A stretch of DNA of 64,000 bases from Gammaproteobacteria bacterium (GCA_012960535.1 DUBB01000031.1:134606-198605), one strand, 5' to 3'. Counted from the first letter of the stretch, positions 9,045 to 17,533 are shown. The notes: a model not told the origin generated them from the sequence alone. Program-made: numbers and translations.

Positions 9045-10208
9045 ATGGATTTTGATCTTTCGCCAGAACAGCAAATGATGCTCAATACCGCCACCAAAGT
9101 TGGCCAAAAATACGGCGCCGCCTATTGGCTTGCCAAAGATCAGGCCCATGAATTCCCCACCGAGTTTCTAAAAGAAATCGGTGAACTGGGTTTTTTCGGC
9201 TTGCATCTACCTGAGCAATTCGGCGGTAGTGGGACTGGCATCACAGAATTGGTTATCACCATGGAGGCGCTCTGCGCTGCCGGCGGTGGCGGCGGACCTG
9301 CCATGGGTTTCCTGTTTGGTATACTTGGATCCAACGCAATTGTGCAACATGGTTCCGAGCATCAACAGAAGCATTATTTACCTGCCATGGCCAAAGGCCA
9401 AATCCTTGCCTCGCTAGGTGTTACTGAACCCAACGCAGGCACCAACACCATCAACACCCAGACTTTTGCCAAGCGGGACGGTGATCATTACATCGTAAAC
9501 GGCGCAAAGTGGTTTATCACCAACATTGAACAGACCGACGTTTTCCTGTTGTTGGCAAGGACTGAAAAAACCAACTCAGCGTCAGGTATGTCCCTGTTTC
9601 TCATCGATTTGCCTAACCCAGGAATACACGCGGCAGCCATTGCGAAACACGGCTTACACTACTACCAGTCTTACAATGTTCAGTTCGAGAACATGCGTGT
9701 GCCTGCTGCCAGCCTACTTGGTGAAGAGGGCAAAGGGTTCTATCATCTGTTGGGTACGCTGAATCCAGAGCGTTTACTAGTGGCCGCAGGTGCCGTTGGT
9801 ATGGGCCGTCTGGCGTTAAAAACGGCTGTAGACTACGCCAACGAACGTGCTGTATTTGGTCAACCCATCGGCGCCCACCAGGCCATACAGCATCCGCTCG
9901 CGGCGGCGCACGCTAAGCTGGAATCGGCGTGGTTATCTATTTTGCAAGCTGCCTCTTGGCACGATGCTGGCCGCGACAATATCGTTGTGGGCAAAGTCGC
10001 TAACATGGCGAAATACGTCGCCGTCGAGGCTGCGATCGACGCTTGCTATCACGCCATGCAGACGTTCGGTGGTGCGGGCTTTGCCGCCGAATACCATGTA
10101 GAACGTTGGTGGCGAGAGGTGCAATTATTCAGACTCGCACCCCTCACCCAGCAAATGAGCTTAAATTTTATCGGTGAGCATGTCCTGGGCATGCCAAAGT
10201 CATACTGA
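9045..10208 (+). CDS. Acyl-CoA dehydrogenase, catalytic Glu absent from the EGT position
   Basis: A 387-residue acyl-CoA dehydrogenase with the usual MDFDLSPEQQMM start, LGVTEPNAGTNT flavin loop, GAKWFITN segment and QTFGGAGFAAEYHVER motif. The C terminus reads RLAPLTQQMSLNFIGEHVLG, so the classical catalytic Glu of the EGT motif is not there. In isovaleryl- and long-chain-type enzymes the base instead sits on an internal helix. This ending is typical of a known acyl-CoA dehydrogenase subgroup with unusual or branched substrates, so I read it as functional but of different specificity from its upstream neighbour. It lies 11 bp after the first dehydrogenase and 21 bp before the amidohydrolase gene. 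The two may act sequentially or as a heteromer. Confidence 0.92.
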   Translation: MDFDLSPEQQMMLNTATKVGQKYGAAYWLAKDQAHEFPTEFLKEIGELGFFGLHLPEQFGGSGTGITELVITMEALCAAGGGGGPAMGFLFGILGSNAIVQHGSEHQQKHYLPAMAKGQILASLGVTEPNAGTNTINTQTFAKRDGDHYIVNGAKWFITNIEQTDVFLLLARTEKTNSASGMSLFLIDLPNPGIHAAAIAKHGLHYYQSYNVQFENMRVPAASLLGEEGKGFYHLLGTLNPERLLVAAGAVGMGRLALKTAVDYANERAVFGQPIGAHQAIQHPLAAAHAKLESAWLSILQAASWHDAGRDNIVVGKVANMAKYVAVEAAIDACYHAMQTFGGAGFAAEYHVERWWREVQLFRLAPLTQQMSLNFIGEHVLGMPKSY

Positions 10209-10229
10209 ATCTTTGCAAGGGTAAACCTG

Positions 10230-11825
10230 ATGATCAAGCGCAACCTTTACCTAATACAAGTATTCGCGACCTGTATCTCGCTGCTATTGAGCGTTCACCT
10301 CTGGGCTGAGACGCATGACATTGTCATCTCTAATGGACGCGTTATCGATCCAGAAAGTGGTCTTGATGCGATCCGATATGTTGGCATCACCGGCAACCGA
10401 ATTACCTCAATAAGCAAGCGTAAGCTACGAGGCCGCCAAGAAATTGACGCCACGGGCTTAGTAGTCGCGCCGGGCTTCATTGATGCCCACGTCCATGGAC
10501 AGACCCAGTTCGGTAGCAAACTGATGTTGCGAGACGGCGTCACCACCACTCTGGACATGGAGGTTGGCGGGCTAAACACAAACGCTTGGTACGCTCAGCG
10601 GCGAGGTCAATGGCAAACCAACTACGGTATTACAGTATCTCATGAGCTCGTTCGCATGAGCATACTTGATGGTCTGGAGTTAGCTGGCCCCATCGACGCC
10701 CAACATATCGGGCCCACACGTTTAGCGGCGGAAAAACGAGATGGCACACCGCACTATGCGTTATCGATTCCGACCAATGATCAACTTAATGCCATCGCCC
10801 AGAGAGTTGACGAAGAGCTGCGCCAGGGTGCGCTCGGTTTAGGCTCAACCATCGGCTATATGATCAAGGGCGTTACCACTGAAGAAATGTGGGAATTACA
10901 AAGCGCCGCAGCGCGCTATGGCCGCGGCAGCTATAGTCATGTCCGTCTCTTGGGCAGTAGTAAGCCGCCCACTGAAGGGACACTTGGCCTCGCTGAAGGT
11001 CTAGCAAATGCGCTGGCTCTTAACGCGCCATTCATGGCCATGCACGACAATAACCATGGTTGGTGGGAAAACGAAGCCAAGCTGGCGGCGGCTCGAAACC
11101 AAGGCTTTAACGTATGGAGCGAGTATTACCCTTATATTTCTGGATCAGGACCCATCGGTTCAGAGTTTCTAAGACCGGCCACCCTTATTGAAGATTGGGG
11201 CTTGAGCTACGAGGACGCTATGATGGACCCGGCTACAGGGGAATTTTATTCTCAGGCCAGCTACCAGCAGAAGCGCGCAGCAGACCCAGGATACATGGTC
11301 GTACTGTTCTTTCGTCAACGGGAAGCCTGGCTACCTCAGTGGTTAACCCGCCAACATGCGGCTGTAGGCAGTGATGCTATGCCTACCACCGACAAAGAAG
11401 GCAAAGATCTCGTCTGGGATAGTCCCTACGAGGATTTCGTTGGCCACCCACGAACTGCAGGTAGCCATGCCAAAGTCTTGCGCTTAGGTCGAGAACACGG
11501 CGTACCGTTAATGCAAACGTTGAAACAACTGAGTTATTGGTCTGCTTTGCATTTGGGTGACGCCGGTATCAAGGCCATGCGCGAACGCGGTAGACTACAA
11601 AAAGGCATGATCGCTGACATTACCGTATTTAACCCCCAGACCGTCACAGACCAGGCCGTACACAAACTCGGTGCACAGGGTAAGCCCTCGACTGGGATTC
11701 CTTACGTGCTGGTAAGTGGCCAATTGGTAGTAAAAGCATCTCGAGTGCTCGCTGTATTTTCGGGCCAGCCGGTACGCTACGACGAGCTTACCACCGGGCG
11801 ACACCAACCTATCGCCATACACTGA
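10230..11825 (+). CDS. Exported D-aminoacylase-like amidohydrolase
   Basis: A 531-residue metal-dependent amidohydrolase of the N-acyl-D-amino-acid deacylase/dihydroorotase-like group. The N terminus is a clear signal peptide (MIKRNLYLIQVFATCISLLL...LWA|ETHD), so it should act in the periplasm. The beta-sandwich start DIVISNGRVIDPESGLD and the metal-binding PGFIDAHVHGQ motif follow. Later motifs include SHVRLLG, MHDNNHG, a DAMPTTDKEGK metal-Asp region and the terminal KGMIADITVFNP. These enzymes hydrolyse N-acylated amino acids or related amides. The gene immediately downstream is a DadA-like amino acid oxidase 21 bp away, which fits release of an amino acid followed by its oxidation. The true substrate is not determinable here. 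Confidence 0.85.
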   Translation: MIKRNLYLIQVFATCISLLLSVHLWAETHDIVISNGRVIDPESGLDAIRYVGITGNRITSISKRKLRGRQEIDATGLVVAPGFIDAHVHGQTQFGSKLMLRDGVTTTLDMEVGGLNTNAWYAQRRGQWQTNYGITVSHELVRMSILDGLELAGPIDAQHIGPTRLAAEKRDGTPHYALSIPTNDQLNAIAQRVDEELRQGALGLGSTIGYMIKGVTTEEMWELQSAAARYGRGSYSHVRLLGSSKPPTEGTLGLAEGLANALALNAPFMAMHDNNHGWWENEAKLAAARNQGFNVWSEYYPYISGSGPIGSEFLRPATLIEDWGLSYEDAMMDPATGEFYSQASYQQKRAADPGYMVVLFFRQREAWLPQWLTRQHAAVGSDAMPTTDKEGKDLVWDSPYEDFVGHPRTAGSHAKVLRLGREHGVPLMQTLKQLSYWSALHLGDAGIKAMRERGRLQKGMIADITVFNPQTVTDQAVHKLGAQGKPSTGIPYVLVSGQLVVKASRVLAVFSGQPVRYDELTTGRHQPIAIH

Positions 11826-11846
11826 CCCAGACAAGGATCAACCTGA

Positions 11847-13127
11847 ATGAAAAGCGTGTTAGTTCTCGGCGCTGGGCTCCAAGGGATCTGTACAGCCTAT
11901 TACCTGTCTAAACACGGCTTAGACGTAACCCTTATTGAGCGCAATGAGGGCCCCGCACTCGAGGCAAGCAAGGGCAATGGCGGTTACCTACAGGCTGAGT
12001 TCCCCGAAATATGGAACGCGCCCGGTATAGTCAGCGTACTCGCTAAAGCCTGGCGTGCGAGCTTGGGGTCAAAACGCCATGAAGCAGCAATGTTGGTGGA
12101 CACAAAAGAGCTGCTTAGGCTTGTTCCCTGGGGTTTACGTTTTCTTCGATCAGCAAATACCCAATCGTTCCTAGATAACACCTTGACGAATCGGCTACTC
12201 GCGCAGTATTCACTTGAACAAATGGCAGAACTACGAGCCCATACAGGTATCGCATACGATCACGCACAACAAGGCGCGTTATTCGTTTTTCGCGATACCC
12301 AAAGCATGGATGTTTATCGCCCCATGCTTGATCATCTTGAAAAAAGAGGCGGGTGTTTCGAATTTCTCGACCAAAAACAACTTCTAGCACTCGAACCTGT
12401 CTTGCAGCCCATTGGTGAGCAACTCTGCGGAGCAATTCGTTACCAGAACGATGCGTCTGGTAACTCGTATTTATTTGCTCAGTCCTTACTGGACCTGGCC
12501 ATCGTAAATGGCGTTCGCGTCAAATACGGGGCCCCTGTTCTGAACATTCTCAAGCAAGCGCAAAAAATTTGCGTACAGGTGAAGGACGAAGTGCTGGAAG
12601 CTAACTCACTGGTAATAGCTGCCGGTGTAGAGTCTAAGTTACTCGCCCAGAATCTAGGGATCAAACTCCACATCGCGCCTGTAAAAGGTTACTCCCTGAC
12701 TATTCCATTAGGTGATTGGCACAACCGTCCAAGTCATGTCATCGCTGATATGGGTGTTCATGCAGGGGTAACTGTATTAGGAGATGTGCTTCGAGTGGCA
12801 GGCACTGCCGAATTCTGCGGCTATGATTATGCATTGCCAGACGAGCGAATTGAGTATTTATTAAAGCTAACCGAACAGATTCTACCGGATTTCGCAGCGA
12901 CCATGGACCGTACTAAGATCTCCCCGTTTGCTGGTTTGAGGCCGCTGTCCGCAGATGGTATGCCCTTCATCGGCAGGTCTCAGTTCGCCAACGTTTTTAT
13001 CAATACTGGCCATGGTGGCCTGGGGTGGACCCAAGCCGCCGGGTCCGGGCGAGCGCTAGCGGATCTTATTGCAGGTGTTAAGCCAGGGATCGACTTAACA
13101 CCTTTTGCACCCACAAGATCTGTTTAG
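11847..13127 (+). CDS. DadA-like FAD-dependent D-amino acid dehydrogenase/oxidase
   Basis: A 426-residue FAD oxidoreductase of the DAO/DadA family. The dinucleotide-binding loop VLVLGAGLQGICTAYYLSKHG and the second glycine motif SKGNGGYLQAEFPEIWNAPG match D-amino acid dehydrogenase small subunit. The C-terminal block FAGLRPLSADGMPFIGRS...NTGHGGLGWTQAAGSGR closes the FAD site. DadA-type enzymes convert D-amino acids via imines to 2-oxo acids, passing electrons to quinones. It is the last gene of the 7.9-13.1 kb operon, directly after the D-aminoacylase-like gene, which supports a joint role. Specificity (D-amino acid, glycine/sarcosine, hydroxyproline) is uncertain. Confidence 0.87.
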   Translation: MKSVLVLGAGLQGICTAYYLSKHGLDVTLIERNEGPALEASKGNGGYLQAEFPEIWNAPGIVSVLAKAWRASLGSKRHEAAMLVDTKELLRLVPWGLRFLRSANTQSFLDNTLTNRLLAQYSLEQMAELRAHTGIAYDHAQQGALFVFRDTQSMDVYRPMLDHLEKRGGCFEFLDQKQLLALEPVLQPIGEQLCGAIRYQNDASGNSYLFAQSLLDLAIVNGVRVKYGAPVLNILKQAQKICVQVKDEVLEANSLVIAAGVESKLLAQNLGIKLHIAPVKGYSLTIPLGDWHNRPSHVIADMGVHAGVTVLGDVLRVAGTAEFCGYDYALPDERIEYLLKLTEQILPDFAATMDRTKISPFAGLRPLSADGMPFIGRSQFANVFINTGHGGLGWTQAAGSGRALADLIAGVKPGIDLTPFAPTRSV

Positions 13128-13378
13128 TCCAATTTCACCCGTTCTTCTAAGTCATAACGAATTGGGTTTCTACCCTAATCAAGAAGCCAATCCGTCAGTT
13201 CAACTTAGGAATTTAGGAAACTGACCAATACTGACGTCCTTGTCCCACCAGCACTGGCTATGGCTGAGCGCCGGGATCCGCCCAAATTTCAAGGTAACAT
13301 CAGCTTGCGCAAACAACGCGCTTTCAATCGGATACAAAGGCATTCCGGATTCTTTAAACCTTACTTCAATGATTATGG
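13128..13378. other. Intergenic region with a possible small C-terminal gene remnant on the minus strand
   Basis: This 251-bp gap lies between the convergent DadA-like and CoA-ligase genes. On the minus strand an open stretch ends at 13200 and reads ...IESALFAQADVTLKFGR, then PALSHSQCWWDKDVSIGQFP. It looks protein-like but I do not recognise it. It could be the tail of a lost gene or chance. No terminator hairpin is evident. Confidence 0.3.
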
Positions 13379-14911
13379 TTAGGCACCTGAAATGCCACGG
13401 GTCCGACCCTTCCAATAAGGCTCACGCAATATTTTCTTATCCAGCTTACCTACGGGTGTTTTCGGTAAAGGCTCGCGGCTAATAACGACCTCACGGGGTT
13501 TTTTATAAGAGCCCAGACTTTCACCGACGATTCTTTGTACGGCCTCTGAAGATAGATCATCATCGGTAACAACGATGGCAATCGGGGCCTCGCCCCAACG
13601 CTCATCCGGCGCGCCTATGACCGCAACCTCTACCACACCTGGGATCGCAGCGATCACATTTTCTATTTCCGCCGGATACAGATTAAAACCGCCTGAAATA
13701 ATCAGGTCTTTTTTTCGGTCTAGAACGTAGAGATAACCGTTTGCATCCAATCGGCCCACGTCACCCGTTTTGATCCAACCGTCCACAAGCGTCTCTGCTG
13801 TCTCTTGAGGAGACTGCCAGTAGGTAGTCATCTGACCATCACACTGGGCCACAATTTCGCCAATCTCACCACGCTTCAAAACTTCATTATGGTCATTCCA
13901 GATCTGTAAGTTGACGAACGGCAATGGTTTACCACAAGCACGCATCGGTTCACTGCCATCAAGGCTCGCAAACCATTCATTCGAGGACATCATTGCAATT
14001 GGAAAACATTCCGATAATCCGTAGCCCTGAAACAACACATCGCCAAAACACGCTCGCGCTCGCAAGGTTGTTTCTTCAGTAATGGGTGCCGCCGCGGTCA
14101 TTAGAACCTTAAGATGAGAATGATCGCGTGATCCAACTTCCGGATGCCTTGTTAAGACATTTATTGCAGTGGGTGGCAGAAAGACATACGACACTTGCTC
14201 TTTCTCAAAGGCAATCAACACCTCGGTCGGGTCGAATTGCCGCATTAAGATATTACGCCCGCCAACAGCCCACAACGGCAGCAGTAATGACCCGGAAGCA
14301 TGAGTAATCGGTGCTGCGTGTAAAACAGCATCAGCCGAGGTCGCAGGTGGAAAGGTATAGAACCAATCCCTGACTTGGTTTAGAAATTGACTATGGGTGG
14401 CAGGTACACCCTTCGGTAGCCCTGTCGTGCCGCCTGTGAAGCGAATGGCGAATAGACTAGACTCGCTCACTTTAACGTCAACTGACTGGTCCATGTTGTC
14501 CAGCAACCAATCTTCATAATTGGCATCGGTAACAATTACATGCTTCAGTTCGGGTAACCCATCAATCAACCCAGCCACCTCATTGAGATGGTCTGGTCCG
14601 ACTAACAGCGCCTTACAACCTGCTAATGACAGCATGCTCTCGTGGCCGCTGCTCGCATTGCGTGCATACAAAGGGACCCTCACAAATCCGCCAAGGGCTA
14701 GGCCAATGAACGCGTCCACTGCGGGGATGTTATTGTCTTCAAGCACCGCCACCGCATCTTGGAAGTTCAAGCCAAGTTCCGCTAACCCATAAGCAAGCGC
14801 GTTGGCGCGTTTCGAAACCTGAGTATATGTGAGCCGAACATTCTCGAATACCACGGCTTCTCGGTCAGCGTGATCAGCAATGCCTCTACGTAAGAAGGTA
14901 GCTACATCCAC
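13379..14911 (-). CDS. AMP-dependent acyl-CoA synthetase/ligase
   Basis: A 510-residue ANL-superfamily ligase that forms an acyl-adenylate and then the CoA thioester. The phosphate loop FTGGTTGLPKGVPATH is intact. Further motifs are GYGLSECFP (A5-like), KTGDVGRLDANGYLYVLDRKKDLIISGG (read in segments) and the C-terminal catalytic lysine region KTPVGKLDKK. Length and motif order are normal for a medium/long-chain or aryl CoA ligase. The start is a GTG at 14911, three bases after the stop of the upstream hotdog gene, so the two are co-transcribed. They are divergent from the TetR gene and the Paa-like operon, which suggests this ligase supplies the CoA thioester for that system. That link is inference. 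Confidence 0.92.
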   Translation of the reverse strand: MDVATFLRRGIADHADREAVVFENVRLTYTQVSKRANALAYGLAELGLNFQDAVAVLEDNNIPAVDAFIGLALGGFVRVPLYARNASSGHESMLSLAGCKALLVGPDHLNEVAGLIDGLPELKHVIVTDANYEDWLLDNMDQSVDVKVSESSLFAIRFTGGTTGLPKGVPATHSQFLNQVRDWFYTFPPATSADAVLHAAPITHASGSLLLPLWAVGGRNILMRQFDPTEVLIAFEKEQVSYVFLPPTAINVLTRHPEVGSRDHSHLKVLMTAAAPITEETTLRARACFGDVLFQGYGLSECFPIAMMSSNEWFASLDGSEPMRACGKPLPFVNLQIWNDHNEVLKRGEIGEIVAQCDGQMTTYWQSPQETAETLVDGWIKTGDVGRLDANGYLYVLDRKKDLIISGGFNLYPAEIENVIAAIPGVVEVAVIGAPDERWGEAPIAIVVTDDDLSSEAVQRIVGESLGSYKKPREVVISREPLPKTPVGKLDKKILREPYWKGRTRGISGA

Positions 14912-14914
14912 GAT

Positions 14915-15373
14915 CTAGGTATCCCAGTAGCGGTTGATAAATGTGACCTGGGCGATTTTCTCATTTATACCGACCTCAAAAAATTCAATCTGGTAGTGCA
15001 CTTCAACACCTTCTCTTCTTTCAAGAACACTAGCGAGCGTCACACTTGAAAACACCTGTGCGTTTACCAGAACAGGGCGAAAAACTCGAATACCCTCGAT
15101 TCCCTTCACGATGAATCGAGGTAGTTCAACCGCCATATGTTGCCAAAACATGCCAGGGAATAACGCAGGCAGAAACAGGCCCGGTGCGATGATATCCCCC
15201 AAATAAGATTTGCGAGCACGTTCACTATCCCAATGAATCCATTCTTCGTTTAATGTCCCTCGGCAGAAATCCTGAATACGCTGCTGGGTTATGCTTACCG
15301 GCTCAGATATAAATAACTGGCTGCCTTCCAATCTGCGAAAATCATCGAGCGTTTCAATTTTTGTCTTTTCCAC
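14915..15373 (-). CDS. MaoC/hotdog-fold protein lacking hydratase catalytic residues
   Basis: A 152-residue single-hotdog protein aligned by motif to MaoC-type (R)-enoyl-CoA hydratases. In the active family, 'FADATGDxQWIHxD' and 'IAHGFLTLSLLP' carry the catalytic Asp and His. Here the corresponding segments are DFCRGTLNEEWIHWDSERA and DIIAPGLFLPALFP, so the Asp is Asn and the His is Pro. Fold and hydrophobic pattern are otherwise well kept, including the C-terminal strand TFINRYWD. It is therefore probably not a hydratase; a CoA-ester binding, chaperone or different catalytic role is possible. It lies directly upstream of the CoA ligase on the same strand. Confidence 0.82.
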   Translation of the reverse strand: MEKTKIETLDDFRRLEGSQLFISEPVSITQQRIQDFCRGTLNEEWIHWDSERARKSYLGDIIAPGLFLPALFPGMFWQHMAVELPRFIVKGIEGIRVFRPVLVNAQVFSSVTLASVLERREGVEVHYQIEFFEVGINEKIAQVTFINRYWDT

Positions 15374-15417
15374 TTCTTCATCCTCCGATATGAAGCCGCT
15401 AAATGCCAGTCCATACT

Positions 15418-15436
15418 ATGCACACAGCTTGTGCAT
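15418..15436. promoter_or_regulatory. Perfect 7-bp inverted repeat between the hotdog gene and tetR
   Basis: ATGCACA, a five-base spacer CAGCT, then TGTGCAT form a 19-bp palindrome in the divergent intergenic region. Position and symmetry suit an operator for the adjacent TetR protein or a promoter-overlapping regulator. It does not resemble the palindrome in front of the Paa-like operon, so a different protein may bind it. Confidence 0.45.
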
Positions 15437-15485
15437 CTAGGCAATGAAACTTGACTTAATCAGTTCGATCTTTCACCGTTGTACA

Positions 15486-16103
15486 ATGTCTAACGACCGA
15501 GTCCCCAACGAAGAACGTCGCACCGCAAGCACTCAGGCGGTTATGACTGCGGCGCGCACCTTGTTTGTGACCCATGGTTACGAATACACTTCGATGGCTC
15601 AAATCGCCAAAGCAGCCGGGCTGACAAAAGGTACGATCTATTTCTACTTCAAGGACAAAGCTGAATTATTGTTTCGCTTATTAACCGAAGCTGAGGCAGC
15701 GTCATTTGGACCTATCTCGCAAGCCATTCATAGTAGTCAAGCAAGCGCCAAAGAGCGGCTTATTCTCTTTATAAATGCCGTCGCGAGGCTGGGCATCGAT
15801 CATCGAGAACAACTTCTTTTACCCGTGCTAATGGCGGTGGAGTTCAGCAGCAGCAGCCTGCCAGCAGCAGCAATGGTCAGGGCAATCTATACGCGTTGGA
15901 CCTCAATGCTGGAACAGCTGATTACCGATGGACAAGCAACAGGGGAATTTAAAGAATCTTTAGATCCTGCTAACACGGCAATTACTCTTGTCGCCCTGGT
16001 GGACGGGCTGCTCCTGCAATGGCACCGCTTACACGATGACCTAGATGGGCCTCATCTTGCCACTACTGCCCGGGAATTCGTGCTGAGCGCAGTGCTTAAA
16101 TAG
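15486..16103 (+). CDS. TetR/AcrR-family transcriptional regulator
   Basis: A 205-residue one-component repressor. The N-terminal helix-turn-helix is canonical: AVMTAARTLFVTHGYEYTSM followed by IAKAAGLTKGTIYFYFKDKAE. The remaining residues (about 75-200) form the helical ligand-binding domain and end in a TetR_C-like segment. An alternative upstream ATG at 15444 would add 14 residues; neither start has a strong Shine-Dalgarno. It sits between the divergent ligase/hotdog pair and the Paa-like operon, 120 bp ahead of the latter. That operon's promoter is overlapped by a palindrome. Regulators in this setting usually respond to an acyl-CoA or aryl-CoA intermediate, which is inferred here. Confidence 0.92.
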   Translation: MSNDRVPNEERRTASTQAVMTAARTLFVTHGYEYTSMAQIAKAAGLTKGTIYFYFKDKAELLFRLLTEAEAASFGPISQAIHSSQASAKERLILFINAVARLGIDHREQLLLPVLMAVEFSSSSLPAAAMVRAIYTRWTSMLEQLITDGQATGEFKESLDPANTAITLVALVDGLLLQWHRLHDDLDGPHLATTAREFVLSAVLK

Positions 16104-16166
16104 TCGTTTTCTTAATTATATAACCCATTAGATCTTTCTCTGTACTTCTCTTGATCTACTCTCAGT

Positions 16167-16196
16167 TTGACATACCATCCGGTCAGTATGTAAAAT
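16167..16196 (+). promoter_or_regulatory. Sigma-70 promoter of the Paa-like operon overlapped by a TetR-type palindrome
   Basis: A perfect TTGACA (16167-16172) is followed after 18 bp by TAAAAT (16191-16196). Between and overlapping them, ACATAC (16170-16175) and GTATGT (16186-16191) are exact inverted repeats around CATCCGGTCA. The geometry, with a palindrome filling the spacer between the -35 and -10 boxes, is classic for repression by a dimeric TetR protein such as the one encoded just upstream. The operon start codon at 16225 lies 29 bp downstream. Confidence 0.65.
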
Positions 16197-16224
16197 AAAG
16201 GCATCCAGTAGCGAGCATCAACAA

Positions 16225-17172
16225 ATGCCCCAAGCAAGCGATCTAAGTGCCGAAGACCAAGCGCTGGTTGCAAGAATTCAATCAGGTGAACTCATTGAAG
16301 ATATGGCGGATTTCACGCCACGCTATCGCGCCGTACTCCAGAAAACACTAGAAATAGCCGCCCAGGGCGAGGTCACTGTTTTAACCTGGGCCTACACAGC
16401 CTATGCCACAGCGCCTGATCTAGGTGCCAAAATCGCGATCTCGTCGTCCATTCAAGACGAGGTAGGGCACGCCCACCAACAGGGTATGTTACTTGAACGC
16501 TTTGGCGTTTCCATGCAGGAAAAAGCCTTCAACGAAGACCCAATGCGTTATATCAGTTTTCCGATTATGGAATTTCCGGTACGCAGCTATATCGAGTTTG
16601 TCGTTGCCCAGGCACTCCTAGACCGAGCAGGGCGTTATACCACATACGATATCGAGCTTCATTGCAGCTTCGCGCCGTATCGCCGAGCATTGAAAAAAAT
16701 CAATTTCGAGGAAGCTTTTCACTTCCGTCATGGGGCCTATTGGACGGAGTATTACTGGAATTACAGCGAGGAGACGCGCCAAGCAGTCCAGGATGCTGTG
16801 GACTGGATATTTCCCTGGGGCTATCAATGGTATGGTCGACCTGATCATCTAAAAAGCATGACCGATCAAATGACCTTCTCGATACGCGCCTGGAGCAACG
16901 ACACCATGCGCGACAAGTGGCTGCAATCGGCCTGTAAGTTTGCTGATCGTGTGGGCTTTGACACGCCTACCCAATTTAACGAAGATCAAGACAGATACGT
17001 GCTGAATAAAGATTACCCTGTGCCCATGGTGGCTAATACCGAAACCCATGCATGGGACTGGCAAACGTCCACCTGGGACGACATGATCAACTCATGGAAA
17101 ACCGGTGGCCCCATGCGTCCAAGCGCATATGAACGTCTTCAACGCGAAGAGTGGGGTGAAGCCCTGTGGTAG
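16225..17172 (+). CDS. paaA: PaaA-like catalytic diiron subunit of a phenylacetyl-CoA epoxidase-like oxygenase
   Basis: A 315-residue ferritin-fold protein resembling PaaA, the catalytic subunit of the bacterial multicomponent ring-1,2-epoxidase for phenylacetyl-CoA. Carboxylate-bridged diiron ligand candidates are visible: Glu49 in AAQGEVTVLTW, Glu79xxHis82 in IQDEVGHAHQ, and Glu163xxHis166 in NFEEAFHFRHG. The SFAPYRRALKKINFEEAFH stretch corresponds to the E. coli 'SYGPYARAMVKICKEESFH' region. Sequence outside the motifs is clearly divergent from classical PaaA, so the substrate may differ. It heads the operon; the next gene's GTG start overlaps its stop. This is expected to be the oxygen-activating component, in the cytoplasm. 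Confidence 0.85.
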   Translation: MPQASDLSAEDQALVARIQSGELIEDMADFTPRYRAVLQKTLEIAAQGEVTVLTWAYTAYATAPDLGAKIAISSSIQDEVGHAHQQGMLLERFGVSMQEKAFNEDPMRYISFPIMEFPVRSYIEFVVAQALLDRAGRYTTYDIELHCSFAPYRRALKKINFEEAFHFRHGAYWTEYYWNYSEETRQAVQDAVDWIFPWGYQWYGRPDHLKSMTDQMTFSIRAWSNDTMRDKWLQSACKFADRVGFDTPTQFNEDQDRYVLNKDYPVPMVANTETHAWDWQTSTWDDMINSWKTGGPMRPSAYERLQREEWGEALW

Positions 17173-17516
17173 ACACCTGCGGGCAAACTACAATTTCTCT
17201 CAAGGAGCGCAGCCAAGACGTACGCGAAGCTTTGAATCATGTCATGGATCCACATATGAGGACTAGTCTGAACGACATGGGTATGGTCAGCTCAGTGGTC
17301 GTAGATGATAAAGGTAAAGCAATCATCGGCCTGGTGTTTCCCTGCGTTGGTTGTCCAGCCTTCGATTTAATTCAGCATGACGCAAAACAAGCTGCGCAGG
17401 CGGTGCCCGGCGTCACCAGTGTTGAAATTAAGCTCGACTGGGCTGCCAGCTGGAGCAAATCGAAGATGAGTGACTCAGCACGAATCCTTGCCAAAGAACA
17501 CGGTTACGTCATCTAG
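17166..17516 (+). CDS. paaD: DUF59/MIP18-like protein, N-terminal half of PaaD
   Basis: A 116-residue protein with the DUF59 fold. DPHMRTSLNDMGMVSSVVVD matches the 'DPEIPVLTITDLGMVR' motif of PaaD and SufT. The conserved cysteine motif appears as FPCVGCPAFDLI. Classical PaaD is about 165 residues and ends with a four-cysteine zinc-binding domain. That domain is missing here and instead appears as a separate gene two positions downstream (17748). PaaD is needed for assembly of the active epoxidase, presumably in metal-site or reductase maturation. The start is a GTG overlapping the paaA-like stop by 7 bases, indicating translational coupling. Confidence 0.83.
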   Translation: MVDTCGQTTISLKERSQDVREALNHVMDPHMRTSLNDMGMVSSVVVDDKGKAIIGLVFPCVGCPAFDLIQHDAKQAAQAVPGVTSVEIKLDWAASWSKSKMSDSARILAKEHGYVI

Positions 17517-17533
17517 AGCACAGGAGCGTTTTA

